Shown piece after piece: positions 40,917 to 49,721 of a stretch of 64,000 nt of DNA. A program made the translations under genes and the position numbers. Each line of letters opens with the position of its first letter. The stretch's first letter is position 1. The notes beneath the pieces are model-generated. The model ran no database searches and was not told where the DNA came from. It saw nothing but the letters and a program-made list of their open reading frames with translations. Source of the DNA: Streptomyces sp. R21 (GTDB lineage Bacteria > Actinomycetota > Actinomycetes > Streptomycetales > Streptomycetaceae); NCBI RefSeq assembly GCF_041051975.1, contig NZ_CP163435.1:7233001-7297000 (forward strand), read 5' to 3'.

Positions 40917-41684
40917 ATGGGTCATTGGCTCCAGCGGAACATCATCGAGCCGGGCAAGCTCCCGCTGCTCCTCGCACTCGCCTCGTTCGTCATGACCTTC
41001 TTGATCACCCGGATCGTCGTCCGGCTGATCCGCGCGGGCAAGGGCCCGTTCGGCAACGTCAAGGCGGGCGGCCTGCACATCCACCACGTCGTCCCCGGCG
41101 TGGTGCTGACCGTGATCGGCGGCTTCGGCGCGGTCGCCAGCGGACGGCACGGCATCGGCCCTGCCGTCTGCGCCGTGCTGTTCGGGATGGGCGCGGGCCT
41201 GGTGCTCGACGAGTTCGCGCTGATCCTGCACCTCGACGACGTGTACTGGACCGAGGAGGGCCGCAAGAGCGTCGAGGTCGTGGCGGTCACCGCGGCCCTG
41301 GTCGGCCTGGTCCTCAGCGGCTTCCTGCCGTTCGGGGTCAATGACCTCAGCAGCGAGGAACTCCAGGACCGCAGCGGGGCGATCGCCACCGTCGTGGCGA
41401 ACTTCGGCTTCGCGCTGATCGCCCTCAGCAAGGGCAAGGGACGCACCGCGATCTTCGGGGCGATCATCCCCGTCGTCGCCCTGGTCGGCGCGATCCGGCT
41501 GGCCCGCCCCGGCTCCCCGTGGGCGCGGCGCTTCTACGGGCGACGCCCGCGCGCCCGCGCCCGGTCGATCCTGCGCGTCTACCACCACGACCGCCGCTGG
41601 GCGGGCCCCCGCCGTATCCTTCAGGACTGGATCGGCGGCAAGCCCGACCCCGAACCGGTCCGCTCCCTGCCCGGCGGCCGGTGA
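40917..41684 (+). CDS. Integral membrane protein, function unknown
   Basis: A 255-residue protein with about six hydrophobic segments and the His-rich stretch AGGLHIHHVVPGVVL, followed by LDEFALILHLDDVYW. The conserved His and Asp/Glu residues near membrane segments could bind metal, but I do not recognise an enzyme family. A basic C-terminal tail (RRFYGRRPRARARSILRVYHHDRRW) is likely cytoplasmic. No clear ribosome site precedes the ATG. The last 64 bp overlap the convergent gene. Confidence 0.8.
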   Translation: MGHWLQRNIIEPGKLPLLLALASFVMTFLITRIVVRLIRAGKGPFGNVKAGGLHIHHVVPGVVLTVIGGFGAVASGRHGIGPAVCAVLFGMGAGLVLDEFALILHLDDVYWTEEGRKSVEVVAVTAALVGLVLSGFLPFGVNDLSSEELQDRSGAIATVVANFGFALIALSKGKGRTAIFGAIIPVVALVGAIRLARPGSPWARRFYGRRPRARARSILRVYHHDRRWAGPRRILQDWIGGKPDPEPVRSLPGGR

Positions 41685-42322
41685 CGCGGCGCGGCGACCG
41701 CGCACACCACCAGGACGGCGGCGATCGCGGCCAGATGCTCCTTGCCCGCCAGGTTCTCCTTCACCGCGACCTCGATCACCATCGACGCGACGACCAGCCC
41801 GGCCGTGACGTACGCCCGATAGCGGTATGCCACGAACACGGCGAGGGCGACCACGGCCGCCGACGGACCGGTGTCGACGATCTGCGCGTCCGACGCGGGC
41901 AGCCCCAGCGGGTTGCCCGGGCCGAGGGAGATGCCCACGCGCGCGTAGAGCGTGCCGGCCAGCGTGGCGACGTACGCCAGGGCGAGCGTGCGCCACCAGC
42001 CGAGGCAGATCTCGGCGATCCCGAACACCAGCAGGATCTGCACCAGTGCGCCCCACACCGGAAGGTCCAGGGCCGGTACGAACAGGGAGAGCGGGGTGCG
42101 CAGCAGCGACAGCCACAGCGGGTCCTGCGCCCGGACGGCCCCCACGTCCTGCACGAACTGATAGCCCCACGACTGGTTCTGCACGAACTGGAAGGCCGCC
42201 GTCAGGCACACGGCCCCGAGGGTCATCGCAATCGCCCGCCAGTGCCTCTCGACGAGGGCCGCTCGTACGGTGACGTACAACAGCCCCCATTCGGCTCGGA
42301 CCCAGCGGACGAGTGGGTTCAT
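41621..42322 (-). CDS. Rhomboid-like membrane protein coupled to the lysyltransferase gene
   Basis: A 233-residue membrane protein with six predicted helices. LFVPALDLPVWGALVQILLVFGIAEICLGWWRTL is similar in layout to rhomboid-like proteins, but no Ser-His catalytic pair is evident. Its ATG at 42322 overlaps the upstream stop (ATGA), so it is translated with the lysyltransferase-like gene and may assist it. It overlaps the convergent 40917-41684 gene by 64 bp. Confidence 0.8.
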   Translation of the reverse strand: MNPLVRWVRAEWGLLYVTVRAALVERHWRAIAMTLGAVCLTAAFQFVQNQSWGYQFVQDVGAVRAQDPLWLSLLRTPLSLFVPALDLPVWGALVQILLVFGIAEICLGWWRTLALAYVATLAGTLYARVGISLGPGNPLGLPASDAQIVDTGPSAAVVALAVFVAYRYRAYVTAGLVVASMVIEVAVKENLAGKEHLAAIAAVLVVCAVAAPRHRPPGRERTGSGSGLPPIQS

Positions 42323-44115
42323 CTGTGCGACTCCAGGTGCTTGCGGTGCAGCCACTTCGGCAGGCCCGGCGCCTCCAGGAACCCCTCGGCGCGCGCGGAC
42401 GCGAGACCGATGCGCAGCAGGTCGCTGCTCTTCTCGAAGAGCAGGAACCGGGGTTCCCAGATGGGCCGGTACTTGGCGTTGGCGCGGTACAGCGACTCGA
42501 TCTGCCACCAGCGCGAGAAGAAGCTGAGCAGGGACCGCCACAGCCGCAGCACGGGTCCCGCGCCGAGGCGTGCGCCACGTTCGAAGACGGATCGGAACAT
42601 GGCGAAGTTGAGCGACACCTGAGTGATCCCGATCTCCTGGGCGCGCCGCAGGAGCTCGATGACCATGAACTCCATGAGCCCGTTCTCGGAGTCCCGGTCG
42701 CGGCGCATGAGGTCGAGGGAGAGACCGTTCGGGCCCCACGGCACGAAGGACAGCAGCGCCCTCAGATCACCGTTCGCGTCGGTGCACTCCAGCATCACGC
42801 ACTGCCCGTCGTCCGGGTCGCCGAGCCGCCCCAGTGCCATGCTGAACCCGCGCTCGGTCGCCCCGTCGCGCCAGTCGTCGGCGCGCCGCAGGAGGTAGGT
42901 CATCTCGTCGTCCGGGATGTCCTCGTGGCGCCGGATGCGCACCTGGTAGCCCGCGCGCTTGACCCGGTTGTAGGCCTGCCGCACGGTGCGCATGGCGCGG
43001 CCCTCGATGGTGAACTCGGCGGTCTCCACGATGGCTTCGTCGCCGAGTTCCAGGGCGTCGAGGCCATGGCGGGCGTAGATCGTGCCCGCCTCCTCGCTCG
43101 CCCCCATCACCGCCGGGATCCAGCCGTGCACGCGCGCCTCGGCGAGCCAGGGCTCGATGGCGCCGGGCCAGGCCTCCGGATCGCCGATGGGGTCGCCGCT
43201 GGCCAGCGAGACCCCGCCGAGGACGCGGTAGGCAACCGCCGCCTTGCCGGTCGGGGACCACACCACGCTCTTCTCGCGGCGCAGCGCGAAGTAGCCGAGC
43301 GAGTCACGGTCGCCGTATCGGTCAAGCAGCGCCCGCAGTCCCCGCTCGTCCTCCTCGGTGAGCGCGTCGACGGCGCGGCGGGAGCGGAAGGCCGCGTAGA
43401 AGACGGCCAGCACGAGCAGGGTGCTGAGCACGTTGATGGTGACGTTGACCCAGTTGGGAGACGTGATCCCGGGGAAGTGGGAGTCGTCGGCGGCGACGGA
43501 GATCAGCCGCAGGGTGCCGTAGCGCCACCGGTCGAGGAACGTCGAACGGTCCGAGTCGTCGGCGGTGTTGGTGGCGGTCACCAGAAGCGCGGCGAGCAGC
43601 GAGGTGACCAGCAGACCGCCGATCCCGACGGCCGCGGCGAGCCTCGGGTTCGACCGGTCGCCCTTCGCGTAGAACTCCCGGCGGCCGAGCACCAGCGACA
43701 GGACGAAGGCCGCGGTCAGGCCGAGCGAGATCCAGTTCTGCGCGTACTGCCGGATCTCGGGGAAGGCCATCGCGAAGGCGAACAGCAGCAGGAAGAGCCC
43801 GCTGAGCACGAAGTTCAGGATCCATGCGGCCCGTTTCCTGCGCCGCATGGTGATGGCCAGGAACATCGTGAACACACCGGACGCGAAGCCCGCGGTCAGC
43901 AGGTAGGGCGTGAAGAAGTTCTCGGTGTTGTGCCGGCGCAGGTCCTGGCCGAGAGACACCCACACGGCACTCAGGAAGTTGATGAACGTGACGGCCCGCA
44001 GGTACCAGACGGCGAAGGCGGCCGCTCTCCGCGAGGTGGTGGTGGACCGGCGCTCCCCGTCGCCCCTGGGGGCCGGGGCCCGTTCCTGCGCGGCGGCAAT
44101 TCGGGCATCTCCCAT
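42319..44115 (-). CDS. MprF-like phosphatidylglycerol lysyltransferase (DUF2156)
   Basis: A 598-residue membrane protein. Six to seven N-terminal helices (about 30-250) are followed by a cytoplasmic DUF2156 domain (about 270-590) with the family segments FALRREKSVVWSPTGKAAVAYRV and GLMEFMVIELLRRAQEIGI ending ...VSLNFAMFRS. MprF and LysX-type proteins transfer aminoacyl groups from tRNA to phosphatidylglycerol, lowering surface charge and protecting against cationic peptides. No lysyl-tRNA synthetase domain is fused, unlike mycobacterial LysX. ATG at 44115. Operon with the rhomboid-like gene. Confidence 0.87.
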   Translation of the reverse strand: MGDARIAAAQERAPAPRGDGERRSTTTSRRAAAFAVWYLRAVTFINFLSAVWVSLGQDLRRHNTENFFTPYLLTAGFASGVFTMFLAITMRRRKRAAWILNFVLSGLFLLLFAFAMAFPEIRQYAQNWISLGLTAAFVLSLVLGRREFYAKGDRSNPRLAAAVGIGGLLVTSLLAALLVTATNTADDSDRSTFLDRWRYGTLRLISVAADDSHFPGITSPNWVNVTINVLSTLLVLAVFYAAFRSRRAVDALTEEDERGLRALLDRYGDRDSLGYFALRREKSVVWSPTGKAAVAYRVLGGVSLASGDPIGDPEAWPGAIEPWLAEARVHGWIPAVMGASEEAGTIYARHGLDALELGDEAIVETAEFTIEGRAMRTVRQAYNRVKRAGYQVRIRRHEDIPDDEMTYLLRRADDWRDGATERGFSMALGRLGDPDDGQCVMLECTDANGDLRALLSFVPWGPNGLSLDLMRRDRDSENGLMEFMVIELLRRAQEIGITQVSLNFAMFRSVFERGARLGAGPVLRLWRSLLSFFSRWWQIESLYRANAKYRPIWEPRFLLFEKSSDLLRIGLASARAEGFLEAPGLPKWLHRKHLESHR

Positions 44116-44279
44116 GACCGGTGATGATATGGGGCGCTGTGGTGCGGGCGCGGGAACGCTGGGACGGGAGATTCGGCCTGCCCTCCGTGAGAGAGGGGGC
44201 GAGCAAAGTTCCGCGGCCGCCGCGCCAAGTGGGAGACGCCGGTCCGGGGGAGCCGGACCGGCCGTGTCCCGTACGGCGC

Positions 44280-45440
44280 CTACTCCGAGGTGGGCGCCCC
44301 GCCGGAAGCCTCTTCGCGCGCCGCGTCAGAAGCATCGGCGGTTACGGCTTCGGACACCTCTTCGGAGGGCTTCTCCGGCGCCTCCTCGGCCTCGGCGGGC
44401 TGCTCCGGAAGCTCCGCCGACAGCGCGGCGGCCGCCTGGACCAGCGGAAGGGCCAGCAGTGCGCCCGCACCCTCGCCGACCCTCACCCCGTGGTCGAGCA
44501 GCGGCTCGATCGCCATCCGGTCCAGCGCCTTCGCCTGCGCCGGCTCACCGCTGCTGTGCCCGGCCAGCCACCAGTCCGGCGCCCGGAACGCGATCCGCTG
44601 CCCGACCAGGGCGCAGGCGGCCGAGACGACACCGTCCAGGACGACCGGCAGCCGGCGCACCGCGCTCTGCAGCAGGAATCCCGTCATCGCCGCGAAGTCG
44701 GCCCCGCCGACCGCCGCGAGCAACTGCAGCTGGTCACCCAGGACCGGCCGCGCCCGGCGCAGCGCGTCCCGCACGGCGGCGCACTTGCGCATCCACGCCA
44801 GGTCGTCGATCGGCCGCCCGCCGCGCCCGGTGACGACCGACGCGTCCGTTCCGCACAGCGCCGCGACCAGCACGCCCGCCACCGTGGTCCCGCCGACGCT
44901 CACATCGCCGAGGACCACCAGATCCGTACCGGAGTCGGCCTCCTCGTCGGCGATCGCGACACCCGCCAGGAACGCCGCCTCGGCCTCCTCCGGGGTGAGC
45001 GCGTCCTCGATGTCGATACGGCCCGAACCGCGCCGCACCCGATGCCGTACGACGTCCGCGGGCAGCTCCTGCGGATCGCAGTCCAGCGACATGTCGACCA
45101 CGCGCACCGGCACACCGAGCCGCCGGGCGAGCACGGCCGCCGGGCTCGCGCCCTCCAGGACCGCCCGCACCAACTGCTCGGCGCTGCCCGCCGGACGGGC
45201 CGACACGCCCAGTTCGGCGACTCCGTGGTCGCCGGCGAAGAGCACCACACGCGGATGCGCGATCGGCCGCACCGGGACGGCCGACTGCGCCGCGGACAGC
45301 CACTCACCCAGTTCGTCGAGGCGGCCCAGGGACCCGGGCGGCACGATCCGGCGCTCCAGGCGCGCCTCGGCATCGCGGCGGACCCCGCCGTCGGGGCGCT
45401 CGATCAGATCGGTGAAGTCGTCGAGATTAAGCGAGCTCAT
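44280..45440 (-). CDS. cobT: Nicotinate-nucleotide--dimethylbenzimidazole phosphoribosyltransferase
   Basis: A 386-residue CobT that makes alpha-ribazole phosphate for the lower ligand of cobalamin. Family motifs: RIVPPGSLGRLDELGEWL, VVLFAGDHGVAELGVS and the catalytic glutamate region GVRVGEGAGALLALPLVQAA. The last 45 residues are an unusual Glu/Ala/Ser/Pro-rich acidic tail beyond the enzyme core. ATG at 45440 gives the correct N-terminus; the frame is open upstream only as a shadow of the methyltransferase gene. Cobalamin pathway partner of cobS and the MBL-CobU fusion. Confidence 0.94.
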   Translation of the reverse strand: MSSLNLDDFTDLIERPDGGVRRDAEARLERRIVPPGSLGRLDELGEWLSAAQSAVPVRPIAHPRVVLFAGDHGVAELGVSARPAGSAEQLVRAVLEGASPAAVLARRLGVPVRVVDMSLDCDPQELPADVVRHRVRRGSGRIDIEDALTPEEAEAAFLAGVAIADEEADSGTDLVVLGDVSVGGTTVAGVLVAALCGTDASVVTGRGGRPIDDLAWMRKCAAVRDALRRARPVLGDQLQLLAAVGGADFAAMTGFLLQSAVRRLPVVLDGVVSAACALVGQRIAFRAPDWWLAGHSSGEPAQAKALDRMAIEPLLDHGVRVGEGAGALLALPLVQAAAALSAELPEQPAEAEEAPEKPSEEVSEAVTADASDAAREEASGGAPTSE

Positions 45441-45563
45441 TCGCCGAACAGTACCGGCAGCGATCGAACACGGCGGCGCCACGTCGTTGCGCCCACGATC
45501 GCCATCCCATACGTACGGTTTGTATCGGATTGTCCTACGGCCCCGCCGTCCCCAGGAGCGCCC

Positions 45564-46625
45564 ATGCCCCCCACCCCGCAGGCAACCGCCGAGCGGCGCG
45601 CCGCCTACCTGAGCGAACTCGCCCGAGGCACCGACCACTTCCACGAACCGCGCCGCGAGGACTGCCCCTGGTGCGGCTCGAAGCTGCTGCGCACCCGGCT
45701 GCGCACCCAGGACCTCGTGCAGCGCAAACCCGGCACCTTCGTCGTCGACGAATGCCGCGACTGCTCCCACGCCTTCCAGAACCCCCGGCTCACCCCCGAA
45801 GGTCTGGCCTTCTACGACCGAGACCTGCACCGCGAGAGCCACGACCCGCTCGCCGAGCGCATCCTCGGCTCCCGCGGCAACCTCCGCCGACACCGCGCCG
45901 CCGCGCGCGCCATGCTGGCTTACCCCGAACCCGAGAGCTGGCTCGACGTCGGCACCGGGCACGGGCACTTCCCCGAAGCCGCCAAGGAGATCCACCCGTA
46001 CACGGCCTTCGACGGACTCGACCCCACCCCTCGCGTCGACAAGGCCCGCGCCGCCGGACGGATCGAGGAGGCCCACCACGGCCGGCTCACCGACCCCGAG
46101 ATCGCCGAACGACTGCGCGCCCGCTACGACGTCGTCAGCATGTTCCACCACCTGGAGCACACCCCCGACCCGCGCGAGGAACTCCGCGCCGCGCTCGCCG
46201 TGCTGCGCCCCGGCGGGCATCTGCTCGTCGAAGTCCCCGACCCCGACTGCGCGTTCGGCTCGCTGCTCGGCAAGTGGTGGGTGTCCTACCGCCAGCCGCG
46301 CCACCTTCACCTCATGCCGCTGCCCAACCTGCTCGGCGAACTGGAGTCGCTCGGCTGCGAGGTCGTCGTCACCGACCGGCGGGCGGCGCACATCCCCTAC
46401 GACCTCGCCGGCGCCGTGGCTCTGGCGCTCGGGCGCGTCCTCCCCGCCGCCGACGCGCCGTGGCAGCCGCTGCCCCCGACCCTGCTGCAACGGCGGCTGC
46501 GTACGGCCCTGCTGCGGGCGTCCGCCCCGGTGCTCGCCTCGGCGGCCGCGCTGGACCACGGCCTCGCTCCGCTGCTGCGGCGCACCCGGTTCTCCAACAC
46601 GTACCGGATCATCGCGCGACGGTGA
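45564..46625 (+). CDS. Class I SAM methyltransferase with zinc-ribbon-like N-terminus
   Basis: A 353-residue protein. The N-terminal CPWC...CRDC cysteines (about 37-73) suggest a zinc ribbon. The methyltransferase domain has LDVGTGHGHFPEAAKEI as motif I and VSMFHHLEHTPDP, typical of sugar and small-molecule methyltransferases. The C-terminal part (about 240-353) is helical. ATG at 45564 follows CAGGAG. Often such proteins modify natural-product or surface sugars. No partner gene is evident, and it is divergent from cobT. Confidence 0.85.
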   Translation: MPPTPQATAERRAAYLSELARGTDHFHEPRREDCPWCGSKLLRTRLRTQDLVQRKPGTFVVDECRDCSHAFQNPRLTPEGLAFYDRDLHRESHDPLAERILGSRGNLRRHRAAARAMLAYPEPESWLDVGTGHGHFPEAAKEIHPYTAFDGLDPTPRVDKARAAGRIEEAHHGRLTDPEIAERLRARYDVVSMFHHLEHTPDPREELRAALAVLRPGGHLLVEVPDPDCAFGSLLGKWWVSYRQPRHLHLMPLPNLLGELESLGCEVVVTDRRAAHIPYDLAGAVALALGRVLPAADAPWQPLPPTLLQRRLRTALLRASAPVLASAAALDHGLAPLLRRTRFSNTYRIIARR

Positions 46626-46650
46626 GGCTCCGCCCCGCTCCGTGGGCCGC

Positions 46651-47853
46651 TCACCCCCGCAGCACCACCGCCTGTCCCGCCACCACCAGCAGCAGGCACT
46701 CGCACTCCGCCCCGAACCCCGCGTTCAACCGCCCCAGTTCGTCCCGGTAGCGGCGCCCGGACGCGGTCGCCGGGACGATGCCGGAGCCGACCTCGTTGGA
46801 GACGGCGACGACCGTGCGGCGGGTGCCCCGGACGGCGGCGGTCAGTTCGCCGACGCGGGCCCGCAGCGCGCGCTCGCCGCCGCTCGCCCACTCGTCGTCG
46901 TCCCACGCGTTCACGGAGTCCATGGCGTCGGTCAGCCACAGGGAGAGGCAGTCGATGAGCAGGGGGGCGCCGTCCTCCTTGAGGAGGGGGACGAGGTCGC
47001 AGGTCTCCACGGTGCGCCAGGAGCCGGGGCGGCGTTCGCGGTGGACGCTGACCCGGGACGCCCACTCGGTGTCCCCGCCCCGAGAGCCGCCGGTCGCCAC
47101 ATAGAGGACGTCGGGGAAGGACTCAAGGCGCCGTTCCGCCTCCACGGACTTGCCGGAGCGGGCCCCACCCAGCACAAGGGTGCGGCGGGGCACGTCCGGT
47201 ACGTCCTCGTAGACGCCCACCGTCAGCGTCGAGCCGTCGGGGACCGCACGTGCCCCGGCCGCGGCGAGCCGGCGGCGCAGTTCGGGGCCGGGTGGTACGT
47301 CGTGGTCGAGGTGGACCGCGATCACGTCGGTCGTCGGCCCGATCGCGCCGACCGCACGCAGCCGGGCGAGCGCGTCCGGGCGCCCCACGGCGTCGGCGGC
47401 CACCATGTCGTAGGGGCCCTCGCCGTTCACCTCGAGTCCCGCCGGAGCCGCGCCCGGGGGCAGGTACAGCAGCCGACGGCCGTCGGGGCTCGTCACCGCG
47501 TACCCCGTGCCGGGGGCGTCCATCGGCACCGCCCGCACCCGGTGCCCGGTGAGCAGCGACAACTCGCGGCCGTCCGGCACCCGTCCGGGTTGCGGCAGCC
47601 CCGCCGGGACCTCGACCGCGGGCCCGTCGTGCGGATGCGACAGCAACACCTGCCGTACGCCGCCCAGCGAGTGACCGGCGCGAGCGGCGGCGAACGCGGC
47701 CCCGGGAGTGAGGTCGAGCAGCAGGGTGCCGTCGACGAGGAGTGCGGTCGCCGCCCGCGCGTCCTCGCCGAGCGCGGTCGCGCAGGCCGCACAGGGGCAG
47801 TCGGGACGGGGCAGGCCCTCAGGGGCTCCGGTGCCGAGCAGAGTCAGTTCCAC
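46651..47853 (-). CDS. Metallo-beta-lactamase-like / CobU fusion
   Basis: A 400-residue two-domain protein. Residues about 1-225 look like a metallo-beta-lactamase fold (MELTLLGTGAPEGLPRPDCPC, LLSHPHDGPAVEV), with the first metal motif reduced to HPHDG. Residues about 228-400 are CobU/CobP, the adenosylcobinamide kinase/guanylyltransferase: P-loop GGARSGKSVEAERRL, the guanylylated His region SRVSVHRERRPGSWRT and SNEVGSGIVP. This supplies GDP-cobinamide for CobS. The N-terminal domain could act on a cobamide precursor phosphate; that is inference. GTG start at 47853. Confidence 0.9.
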   Translation of the reverse strand: MELTLLGTGAPEGLPRPDCPCAACATALGEDARAATALLVDGTLLLDLTPGAAFAAARAGHSLGGVRQVLLSHPHDGPAVEVPAGLPQPGRVPDGRELSLLTGHRVRAVPMDAPGTGYAVTSPDGRRLLYLPPGAAPAGLEVNGEGPYDMVAADAVGRPDALARLRAVGAIGPTTDVIAVHLDHDVPPGPELRRRLAAAGARAVPDGSTLTVGVYEDVPDVPRRTLVLGGARSGKSVEAERRLESFPDVLYVATGGSRGGDTEWASRVSVHRERRPGSWRTVETCDLVPLLKEDGAPLLIDCLSLWLTDAMDSVNAWDDDEWASGGERALRARVGELTAAVRGTRRTVVAVSNEVGSGIVPATASGRRYRDELGRLNAGFGAECECLLLVVAGQAVVLRG

Positions 47854-47966
47854 GGGGTTGATTTTCGCGCGTCGCCGCAGGTGTTGCGCGTCCGACTAGG
47901 CTTCGGACGGGGGCCGGATCATGTCCGGCTTCCGCTCTGCAGTGTGCTCACATCTTGGAGGCGTAC

Positions 47967-48215
47967 ATGGCGGCATGGACGTGGCGGTTCGAGAAGTCCG
48001 ACGGGACGGAGGTTGAGCCCGCGGTCGTGCCCGAGGAGTTCACCACGCAGGGGGACGCCGAATCGTGGATCGGCGAGATCTGGAAGGATCTTGTCGAAGG
48101 GGGCGCGGACCAGGTCTTCCTGTTCGAGGACAGCACGAAGATCTACGGGCCGATGAGCCTGCACGCGGAGAACGCGGAGAGTGCCGAAAGCGCGGAGAGC
48201 GCCGAGAACGCGTAG
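47967..48215 (+). CDS. Small acidic protein with repetitive tail
   Basis: An 82-residue protein starting MAAWTWRFEKSDGTEVEPAVV after a perfect GGAGG site. The core (about 1-66) has a compact alpha/beta pattern ending FLFEDSTKIYGPMSL; the tail repeats AES/AEN units (AENAESAESAESAEN). Very acidic. Conserved small proteins of this kind occur widely in Streptomyces, but the function is unknown. A strong terminator follows. Confidence 0.8.
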   Translation: MAAWTWRFEKSDGTEVEPAVVPEEFTTQGDAESWIGEIWKDLVEGGADQVFLFEDSTKIYGPMSLHAENAESAESAESAENA

Positions 48216-48222
48216 CTCCCCG

Positions 48223-48253
48223 GGGCTGCCGGAACCCGCGCTTCCGGCAGCCC
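48223..48253 (+). terminator. Terminator after the small acidic protein gene
   Basis: GGGCTGCCGGAA (48223-48234) and TTCCGGCAGCCC (48242-48253) form a perfect 12-bp stem with a 7-nt loop, starting 8 bp past the stop. Confidence 0.9.
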
Positions 48254-48339
48254 ACCGCACTGTTCGTGTCCCTTTCGGGGTCCGGCCGGGCCTCTGGTGC
48301 TCACCCGGACGGGTGCTCCGGGAGAGGAAGGGCGCGGCT

Positions 48340-49128
48340 TCAGCCGCGCACGCCGCACAGATGCAGCAGGGCCGCCACCTGGCGGTACGGATCCGTGCGG
48401 CCGGCCCGCTCCTCCGCGGCCAGCAGGGTCTCCGCGTCCTCGGGAACCGCCGCGCCGTCGGCCGCCGTGTCCGTGAAGACCCGCACCCCGTACCAGGCGT
48501 GCAGCGGTGCACCGATCCCGGCGAGCGTGGCCGTCAGCGTGGACAGCCGGTCGGCGCGCACGGCGAGGCCGAGCCGGTTGACGTAGGCGTCCGTGTCGAA
48601 CGCGGCCAGCGTGTCCGCCCAGTCGCCGGACAGGCCCGGCCGCATGGCCAGCGCGTCCGCGTTGCGCACCAGGAGCGAGAGAAGGCCGCCGGGCGCCACC
48701 ATGCGGGCGAGCCCGGCCAGCAGCGCGTCCGGGTCCTCGACGTACATCAGAACGCCGTGGCACAGCACCACGTCGAAACTGCCCGGCAGGAAGTGGACGC
48801 CCGTGTCGTGGCCGTCGCCCTCGACGAGCCGCACCCGCTCCCGGATGCCCTCCGGCTCGGCGGCGAGCGCCTCCCGGGCCGTCGCGACCATCGTCGCGTC
48901 CTGCTCGACACCGGTCACCTGATGCCCGGCCCGGGCCAGCCGCAGCGCCTGCGTGCCCTGGCCCATCCCGACGTCGAGCACCCGCAGCCGCTGCCCGACC
49001 GGGAAGCGTCCCGCTATCTGCTCGTCGAGCTGCCGGGCCACCAGCTCCTGTCGTACGACATCACGCAGGCCGCCCAGCTTGCTCAGCCAGGCGTTCGCCG
49101 CGCCCCCGGAGAAAGACGTCGTGCTCAG
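48340..49128 (-). CDS. Class I SAM methyltransferase with apparent CTG start
   Basis: A 262-residue protein if translation begins at CTG 49128 (STTSFSGGAANAWLSKLG). Motif I is RVLDVGMGQGTQALRLARAG, the acidic motif II is VTGVEQD, and VLCHGVLMYVEDP is motif IV-like. It resembles the CmoA/UbiE-type fold; the substrate is unknown. The CTG overlaps the TGA of the DUF3043 gene (CTGA) and is preceded by GGAGAGCGGCC, which supports initiation there. No ATG, GTG or TTG occurs in frame at that position; the next candidates would lose conserved residues. Confidence 0.82.
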   Translation of the reverse strand: MSTTSFSGGAANAWLSKLGGLRDVVRQELVARQLDEQIAGRFPVGQRLRVLDVGMGQGTQALRLARAGHQVTGVEQDATMVATAREALAAEPEGIRERVRLVEGDGHDTGVHFLPGSFDVVLCHGVLMYVEDPDALLAGLARMVAPGGLLSLLVRNADALAMRPGLSGDWADTLAAFDTDAYVNRLGLAVRADRLSTLTATLAGIGAPLHAWYGVRVFTDTAADGAAVPEDAETLLAAEERAGRTDPYRQVAALLHLCGVRG

Positions 49129-49721
49129 GGCCGCTCTCCGCGCTTGACCTGCGGCTTCGGCAGCCTGAGGCGACGCATCTGGAGCGTGCGCATCAGCGCG
49201 TAGGCGACCGCACCCTTCTTGGGGGCGTCGGGGAAGCGCGTGGCCAGCTGCTTCTTCAGACGGATCGCGAGGCCGATCGAGTCGACGACGATCATCACGA
49301 TCACGACCAGCCACAGCAGCAGCGCGATGTTCTGCAGCGAGCCCACCCGCACCATGCTCAGGACGAGGATGACCACGGCCAGCGGCAGGAAGAACTCGGC
49401 GACGCAGAACCGCGAGTCGACATAGGCGCGGGCGAATTTGCGCACCGGACCCTTGTCGCGGGCGGGCAGATAGCGCTCGTCTCCGCTGGCCAGCGCCTGG
49501 CGCTGCCTCTCCAGCTGGACGCGGCGCTCGTCGCGCTGCCGCTTGGACGCCTCCTTGCGCGACGTCGTCGTATTGGCCACGCTGCGGCGCTGGGTCTGCG
49601 ACTCACTCCGCTTGGGCGTGGGGCGACCCTTGGGGGCCTGCGGGTCACGGGGCTGCTTGGAGTCGGTCACCTGGGCCTTGTCGGCGGGGGCCTTCTCATC
49701 CTTGGCACGGCTTCGGAACAC
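49125..49721 (-). CDS. DUF3043 membrane protein
   Basis: A 198-residue protein with a long charged N-terminus (FRSRAKDEKAPADKAQVTDSK, then RKEASKRQRDERRVQLERQRQAL) and two transmembrane helices at about 120-140 and 145-168. The C-terminus is basic. It matches the actinobacterial DUF3043 family; function unknown. GTG at 49721 gives the family N-terminus, although its ribosome site is weak; an ATG at 49751 is an alternative. It is divergent from pspA and overlaps the methyltransferase start. Confidence 0.85.
   Translation of the reverse strand: MFRSRAKDEKAPADKAQVTDSKQPRDPQAPKGRPTPKRSESQTQRRSVANTTTSRKEASKRQRDERRVQLERQRQALASGDERYLPARDKGPVRKFARAYVDSRFCVAEFFLPLAVVILVLSMVRVGSLQNIALLLWLVVIVMIVVDSIGLAIRLKKQLATRFPDAPKKGAVAYALMRTLQMRRLRLPKPQVKRGERP

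Noticed and set aside
47854..47966. A cobalamin riboswitch upstream of the cobU fusion or cobS
   Set aside because: No B12-box-like sequence or extended paired leader is visible there or in 40019-40101; the gaps are too short for a full riboswitch.
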